Shown: piece after piece, positions 58,008-64,000 of the stretch
Layout: each line of letters begins with the position of its first letter
Position numbering within the stretch: the first letter of the stretch is position 1
Assembly: GCA_934045075.1 (NCBI GenBank)
Contig: OW203736.1
Location: forward strand, 3,578,591-3,642,590
Source of the DNA: Yponomeuta sedellus
Lineage: Eukaryota > Arthropoda > Insecta > Lepidoptera > Yponomeutidae
DNA: 64,000 nt
Reading direction: 5' to 3'
Notes under the pieces: model-generated
What the model was told of the DNA's origin: nothing
The model's database searches: none
The model's input: only the letters and a program-made list of their open reading frames with translations
Program-made: the position numbers and the translations under genes

Positions 58008-58300
58008 ATGGGATGGTCACCCATCCTGCAGACCGGACCGCGTCTGCTCAAGTGATTGATTCCAAACACTCGGCTCGACTAAGCCACGAGCGCTTCCATT
58101 TCTATTTTTATGTACAATACAGTGCTCTCTATCTATAGATAGATAGAGACCACTTTATTGTACTTCTCTAAACACCTGGTCTTGCTGGATGTTCACATGT
58201 TTGTGATGTCGCTGTTTCTGGTACCCACGACACAAGGTATCCTAGTGTGGGGCCAGAAGCAATGTATGTGGCTGTCTGTAAAGGTTATGTTATCTATTCC
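58008..58300. mobile_element. SINE F head (antisense) and SINE D
   Basis: F at 58008-58098: GGGATGGTCACCCATCCTGC, CTGCTCAAGTGATTGATTCC. D at 58180-58300: GTTTGTGATGTCGCTGTTTC, AAGGTATCCTAGTGTGGGGC. Between them lies a hairpin ATGTACAATACAGTG...CACTTTATTGTAC. Confidence 0.65.
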
Positions 58301-58617
58301 ACCGGCCGCGCCACGTGAGAGAAGCGTGAATGAATGATGACTGTACAGTACAATCAAGACTGGTTTATTCATTTGGCATGCACACAATAGTAGGTAGGTT
58401 GACAGATAGAAAGTCCAAAGTTTTAATTTCGTTAAAACTTTATCTTCATTATTTTTCGGTAGGTACATACTCGTAGTAATTGGAGTCACCTTTTAGGCAT
58501 AAAATGCCTGTACTAGGTGACACCGCTCTTCCATAGCATTAATCTAGATTAGTTTGAGATGATATTACGAAAGAAAAAATTATAGAAAATAGAAAATTTA
58601 CATAGCCAACTATGTGA

Positions 58618-58619
58618 GG

Positions 58620-58652
<33 letters not shown>

Positions 58653-58660
58653 TGAGGGTG
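58618..58660 (+). repeat. (GT)n(GA)n microsatellite
   Basis: GTGTGTGTGTGTGTGTGTG is followed by GAGAGAGAGAG. Confidence 0.9.
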
Positions 58661-58764
58661 TATTTATGTGCGTGTTTGTATACCTGTATGTGTAAATATT
58701 TCCAATAGAGTCATGTTAACTCGCCTGTTGCCCGAGCTAATATTTTTGTGTCTTACAGTTTTTA

Positions 58765-58935
58765 TTTTTCAGTAGCCTATAAACGTTGAAACAGGCTTTC
58801 TCTCCGAGAGAGTATGGGCTTAATTACTACGTGAGCCCACCGCGGATTGGCAATTTGAACACCTCAGTTACTCAGGTTTCCTCACGATGATTTCCTTCAC
58901 AGTTAACGTGTGGTATTGCTACTATGCCTACATAA
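58765..58935 (-). mobile_element. SINE family B variant, antisense
   Basis: CCTATAAACGTTGAAACAGG, GTGAGCCCACCGCGGATTGG, GGTTTCCTCACGATGATTTC. Confidence 0.65.
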
Positions 58936-59251
58936 ACACAAATGCACCGGGAAATAGATAAATAACGTAACAATGTTACAATAGGCTTTATTGATGCATT
59001 CGTTGGCAACTTATTGTAAACAACTGAAAAAGATGACAAAAAATGAAATACCGAGAGCTCTTGTATGTACCACGTTTACTTTGTCACTGAAAATATTTAC
59101 AATTGTTTTAGAACACTAGAATTTGACCAATATTTGAATTTAAACTAAAACCAAAGAGAAAAGAAGGCGGTGTCGGTCGCCAACAACAACATTAACAAAA
59201 CAAATGCGAAGCGTAGTTTGTTAACTGGTCAACAAGATGCACAATGCAGAT

Positions 59252-59864
59252 GTAGAGGGCTAGAGGCTACTACGCATTCCACTCACGTTTTACCTACGAG
59301 TCTAATTCAAACCTTATGTATGTTTTATTTTACGGATGACACATATGTATACAGGTAAAATGCGTTGCCTTAATAAAAATATTTTTTATATTCATAAAAA
59401 GGAAAAATACAAACTAAAAAGAGACATGCCTGTGATGTCCTTGCCTGGCCCTAGAGTCTAAAACTTACATCGTTTTATATAAGCACGAAAATGGCGTTGC
59501 CTCAATTTGGTAGTCTACAAAGCAATAGCAGTGCAATGTCATTCCAGGGGTACAACCCGCGCAATTTAAATAGGCATCTCTCGCGAAGAAGATCGAATCG
59601 CGCGAAGCGCCGCCGTCGAGTTAAGCATTACGGGTTTTACCGTGGCAATGCGATTGGTTACAAGACTCCCGATAGTGTGAACGAAACGACCGTTACCGGA
59701 CTAATAAGCTTTTTTTTTAAACACTATGCATTTTAGGGATTCCCCCTGTTTAACAAAATTTATGTAAATGTACAGGGCTAGAGGCTATTACGCATTCCGC
59801 TGAAGTTTTACCTAGCATCTATTTCAACCCTTGTGTATGTTCTATTTAACGGATAACACATCGT
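59252..59864 (+). repeat. Direct repeat pair (about 93 bp) flanking a basic ORF
   Basis: The left copy is 59252-59347 (AGGGCTAGAGGCTACTACGC) and the right copy 59769-59864 (AGGGCTAGAGGCTATTACGC). They are about 85% alike over 93 bp and separated by about 420 bp that contains the open frame at 59491. The class is unknown. Confidence 0.65.
59491..59736 (+). CDS. Hypothetical small Arg-rich protein, 81 aa
   Basis: The frame opens MALPQFGSLQSNSSAMSFQG and carries a strongly basic stretch RHLSRRRSNRAKRRRRVKHY before TPDSVNETTVTGL. The start context is GAAAATGG. The first about 70 codons are richer in GC than the flanks. I do not recognise the family. It lies between direct repeats and may belong to a repeat rather than a host gene. 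There is no evidence of expression. Confidence 0.3.
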   Translation: MALPQFGSLQSNSSAMSFQGYNPRNLNRHLSRRRSNRAKRRRRVKHYGFYRGNAIGYKTPDSVNETTVTGLISFFFKHYAF

Positions 59865-60634
59865 CGGGCACAATTCATGTAAAGTTAACTCATTATTATT
59901 ACAAGTACATTGTAATAATAATGAGTTACTAATTTTAAGTGCATTGTGTAGGTACTGGAGAAAATAAATATATTTGTATTAGTAAAGTTATTCTATTGGA
60001 TCTGTCAAACTCGCACTAAGCACTCTGTACATTGGGCTGTGAAAATATGCTAACCTTACATCTACGTCTAAACACTGTTACTCTAAACGGACATGTAAAT
60101 TTTTGTAAAACAAAATTATAAAACTTAAATTATGATTATACACCGTAACGTATGAAGAAAAAATCTAAAATATATGAAACTTAAAAGTGTGTTGCCTAAA
60201 TATAAATATTGTTATAAAATAACACACTAAAAATGCTCAACGTTAGTGATTTCCACTGTTACCCTACAGGGTACCGAGTTCATTTCCAGGATTCATTTCC
60301 AAAAAACAAGATTCGATGATTTTGTCATGGACATAAAATCTACCACCCTTGAGGTACATTCATAATATTTCTATTAAAATTCTTTATTGTATAACAATGT
60401 TGCACATAGGCTTTATGCTACTTAGGATTATCTACCAGCTAACCTAAGTAATTTTTTTTATTGTGTACACAGATATTACTTTAACAGAAATGTTCTAAAT
60501 TGTAATATAGAAAAAATACTGCCTTAATACTAAGAGGTACCCCCTAAACAATAATACCTATTACTGAAATCAGACATCGTGGAAAATTGTTATTGTTGAA
60601 GAGTAGCTACATTTTTTAATGTAGGCTATAATCT

Positions 60635-60659
60635 TGACACTTCAGGGCACAGGCCATCT

Positions 60660-60695
<36 letters not shown>

Positions 60696-61715
60696 GGGCT
60701 TAATTACCACGCTTGCCCATCGCGGATTAGAATTCTAACTCCGACAGCCTTATTCCAAAACGCGGTCTAAATTTAGTACTGGGATTGTTACCAGGTTTAA
60801 ACCATAGACCAAGTAAAATGTTATTACAAAACGAAGTTTATCGCTACGTCAAGGACTATCTATGGTACTAAAGTTAAACTTCTGATACCCCTAGTTTATC
60901 TATGGACTAACCTCCAAGTTGACGTTTGAATTTGTTTGGTTTTGTGTGTATGATAGATTGCAATAAATAATTGATATTATGGACGCCACTGATATGATGG
61001 ATTTCGATGATTTGGACGATTAGGCCATGATTTGGACTTCGTCATCGTGTGAATCCCTTCAAATTAAGTGACGAAGATTTTCGATGCAAATATAGGTTCA
61101 CGTTTTTCTTCAAATGTTCCATTTTATAATTATAATAATCAACAACGAAACCGCCCAAAGTTTAAAAATTAATAATACCTATTCCCAGTATGAAACTATC
61201 AGAAAATTTTTGACGTCTCGGATTGGCGCGCGCGCTCGAATATTTCACTCCATTTCACACGAGAGTAGCCATTTGATTATAAAAACGCTTCAATAACAAT
61301 ATAATAATGAATAGTGCTCATTTTAGTTAGATTGGAACCTAAACAAAGAACAATTTACGATGTATAGGTATTTTAAACGCAATAATGAATATTTTTGCGT
61401 TTAAAATGTGAAGATTATATCCATTTAGTGAAACGGAACGCAGCATTGAATGAACGTTGAATGAACGAATCAGTGAATATTATTTGAACCATGGCTGATC
61501 TCTGGTTTAACTGATCCTCGAATAGTCTTCTATTTGTAATAACGACACACATTTGATCTGGGTCTAACTTTGATACCGTAACAATCCTAGATCTTTTAGT
61601 CTTGGTTTAAACCAGGACTTATTCAGGTTTTTATAATAAGGCGGCTTAGGTTTCCTCACGATGTTGTCCTTCACATTTAGCTAGTGGTATTGCTACTATA
61701 ACTTCACAATGGGGA
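60635..61715 (-). mobile_element. SINE family B split by a Harbinger-like MITE
   Basis: B pieces at 60635-60745 (GGGCACAGGCCATCTCTCAG, an (AG)n run, then CTTAATTACCACGC) and 61648-61712 (GTTTCCTCACGATG) flank the insertion at 60748-61646. Confidence 0.6.
60748..61646. mobile_element. Harbinger-like non-autonomous element, about 0.9 kb
   Basis: The ends GCCTTATTCCAAAA and TTTTTATAATAAGGC are imperfect inverted repeats. Inner pairs such as GGTTTAAACCATAGACC and GGTCTATGG-like motifs recur. A tiny acidic frame (MDATDMMDFDDLDD, 60979-61023) is the only coding-like trace. Assignment to PIF/Harbinger is by TIR resemblance only. Confidence 0.45.
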
Positions 61716-61833
61716 ACTGCTTTTTTATCCCGGCAGAGGGCGAATGATCGACTAGGCCTAAATAAACTGTCAAAGCTGTCAAACGCCATACATTTTTTTG
61801 TTTACTTATTTGTTTTCTCGTATAGCTAACAAA

Positions 61834-61995
61834 ATGACGAACTGTGCTGCACGTGGTTATAAGAATAAAGGGATTCATATGTTTTCCAAGGATTCGAAAA
61901 GAAGTAAGTTGTGGGAAAAGGCCATGAGAAGAAAAAATTGGACAGTCTCTAAAAACAACTTTTTTACCAACAACAGAAGCTTTACGTTTTCTTAA
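61834..61995 (+). pseudogene. THAP zinc-finger relic
   Basis: MTNCAARGYKNKGIHMFSKD then RSKLWEKAMRRKNWTVSKNN follows the THAP pattern (C-x4-C ... F-x-(F/K)-P-K-D ... W ... A-(L/M)-R-R-K-x-W-x-x-S). The second zinc cysteine is Tyr, and the Cys-x2-His pair expected after SKNN is missing; the frame then ends. It is probably from a THAP-containing transposon or a decayed gene copy. Confidence 0.5.
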
Positions 61996-62404
61996 CTCTT
62001 CCTTTAGCTGCGGCACGGTCATCATGGAGTACATTGTGTTAGTAAATATTAAGAAAGAAAACTCAACACGAAACATCAACAACAAGCTAATGGCGGCGTA
62101 TTGGGCCTACTCGCCGGTGGCGACATCTGGAATCAGCTTTGCGTTTTCCTCCCCATTGTACACCACTTAGAAAATACATAAAATAATAATGATTTAATAT
62201 TGAAAAACTTCGCGACAGTTCACTGCACTAATCACATTATGTAAATGTACAAGAAGAGGGTGGTATAATAATTTGAAATCTGTTTTTGAAGTTCGTTTAA
62301 AATGGCGAATAATGAAGTGTTGATGATGCACATGCATACGATTTGGTCTACGCAATACTGATAGTGATAAGCTTACAATGCAAAGACGCATACACTCGTC
62401 ACTT

Positions 62405-62665
62405 GTACCTACAGTCTATTTATTCTTACTTGTCCAATTTAGTAAACAAGATTCTACCCTTAAACTGTGACTTTTTAGTCCAAAACTGCCATATGTCCAT
62501 AAATGAAGTAACATGGAACACTCTTTTAGATAACACGCTGCCAATTTGATAAACATAGTTCATGATAGTTCATGAATGTGCGAGAATATGTCTAGTTTAG
62601 GCATCTAAACTCAATTTTTAGGTTAGAATCTTGTTTACAAAATTGGACAAGTAAGAATAAATAGA
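62405..62665. mobile_element. MITE, AACAAGATTCTAACCTT family, reverse copy
   Basis: The ends are CTTACTTGTCCAATTTAGTA and its complement TTGGACAAGTAAG. The interior GTGACTTTTTAGTCCAAAAC matches 33100-33325 in reverse. Confidence 0.75.
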
Positions 62666-63290
62666 CTGTACAACTGTTACAATCTAATATCATCACAAAC
62701 TAATAAAAAATAGAAAGCCAATTCCGTGTATTCCCTGTACGGCCGTCATAAGAAGAAAGGCCACAACTGCCTCGAACTTAGTTTCGAGTAAAATGAGTTT
62801 TAGTGAATTGTGACCTTATTTTTGTGTTCTGAGATTGTGACGCTCGAAGCATTTGTGATGACTTATCATTATCAATCACCGATGGTGTTTATTTTAAATG
62901 ATGAAAAAATCACAGAACTTAATATTTTCTTAGATTAAAAGCGACATTCCCCCCCTTTCTTTTTAGTAAAATGATATATTAAATTGGTACAATCCTGAGA
63001 TTTATAACGCTTTTTAGTAGAACTAGATAATTAGGGCTTTTCTCGCATGTTTTTATCCACTACGCTTTTTTGCAATAAAAATGCGTTATTAGTGAGTATA
63101 AAATAAAAATACGTATACAAAAATAGGTCACAATTGCTTAGTTACGCCTTTTTTTGGTAGGAAAATATTTACACCAACCAAGTTTACAAGGCCTATGACA
63201 TAATATTGAAAAAAAATTTTAACATTCAAGTACCATCAAATATACATCATGGGACTAATGCTATTTTCTTTTGCCCCGAGGTTCAGGAAC
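62666..63290. other. Stretch without recognised gene
   Basis: AT-rich. I see no repeat shared with the window and no coding signal. Confidence 0.4.
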
Positions 63291-63297
63291 AGAGTTT

Positions 63298-63478
63298 GTA
63301 TCATGACAGCCGGCACCAACGGCTTAGCGAGCCTTGCGAAGCACGGAAGCGCTCGGAAAAATGCCACTAGCGATAGTCACGGGACGCTCACCCATCCCGT
63401 ACCTGATCGCGCCTGTTGTTGCTTAACCAAGTGATTGCTTCCAATCACTCGCTTCGCCTAGGCCACGAGCACTTCATT
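63298..63478 (-). mobile_element. SINE family F (5S-derived) 5' half, antisense
   Basis: On the - strand: ATCACTTGGTTAAGCAACAA, TCAGGTACGGGATGGGTGAG, then GGAGCGCTTCCGTGCTTCGC-like sequence and GTTGGTGCCGGCTGTCATGA. Confidence 0.75.
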
Positions 63479-63587
63479 ATTACATTATTTAAAATACCAG
63501 TATCTATTATTTGTACCTATAGTACAGTTTGGCTGCGCTCATATGTGAAAAGTCGCAACTGTCCAGTACAATAACTGTCAAATCAAA

Positions 63588-63651
63588 ATGCCGTTCGTAC
63601 TGCGCCGTTCCTCTGCTTCTTTTCAGACTGGTGAAGTCCGACATGCAGTTG
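63588..63651 (+). CDS. Candidate first coding exon of a gene beyond the window
   Basis: CAAAATG is a good insect start context. MPFVLRRSSASFQTGEVRHA then V is followed by a strong donor, GTAAGT. The 64-nt exon would end with one base of a split codon. The local GC rise is modest. There is no domain to confirm it. Confidence 0.25.
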
Positions 63652-64000
63652 GTAAGTGAACGGGCGGTGTATTAACAGATAGACCCGACCTTGACGAGTA
63701 TTACTGGGTCTGCTCGCGTACAATCAACGGAATTAAAAACCTTTGCATCCATTTACTCTACTCGGTTACGTTACGACCGAATTTAGAACTAAAATGTTTA
63801 AACAGTTGTCAGGGTGCAGATTTTCTAAAACTGTGCTTCGTAAAAGATTACTTTAAAAAATGTTAGACCGCAGTTGGCGTATGTTCGGTCTAAATTTTCG
63901 GACCAGTCAAAGTACGAGTATTTTATTCCAAATTGCACAGAAACGGTGACATATTGAATGTTGAAAATAAACTAGGTGTTTATTTCAAAATCTACAAAAT

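Overview
The window looks like nuclear DNA of an insect, most likely a moth or butterfly. It is AT-rich, has small exons in very long introns, and is packed with SINEs, MITEs and foldback elements of the kind common in Lepidoptera. It also carries a BEL/Pao retrotransposon with an insect-type envelope region. The species assignment is inference. I could run no database search.

Two host genes can be read with confidence, and they converge. On the + strand, 1174-8676 holds the last four exons of Toll-interacting protein (Tollip): the end of the C2 domain, a proline-rich linker and the C-terminal CUE domain. Its 5' part lies left of the window. On the - strand, 55447-27072 holds a complete seven-exon gene for a 322-residue DUF829/TMEM53-family protein with an alpha/beta-hydrolase-like GFSVGG elbow. 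All its splice phases agree.

The rest is mostly repeats. Positions 5478-6925 carry tandem copies of the 3' end of a Tollip exon. Positions 11366-25206 are a direct tandem duplication of a roughly 6.9 kb unit without a recognisable gene. Intron 3 of the DUF829 gene holds two partial copies of exon 3; one is phase-compatible with splicing. Intron 2 (35062-53578) holds three nested insertions: an intact 8.1 kb BEL/Pao element with identical LTRs, inside a hAT-like element with an 8-bp target duplication, inside a 0.3 kb MITE. From 55448 to the right end there are more SINEs, a THAP-domain relic, a Harbinger-like MITE and two weak coding candidates.

For reference I name the SINE families A to F. 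A, B, D and E have tRNA-like heads. F has a 5S-rRNA-like head. C has no obvious RNA parent. MITE families are described where they occur.
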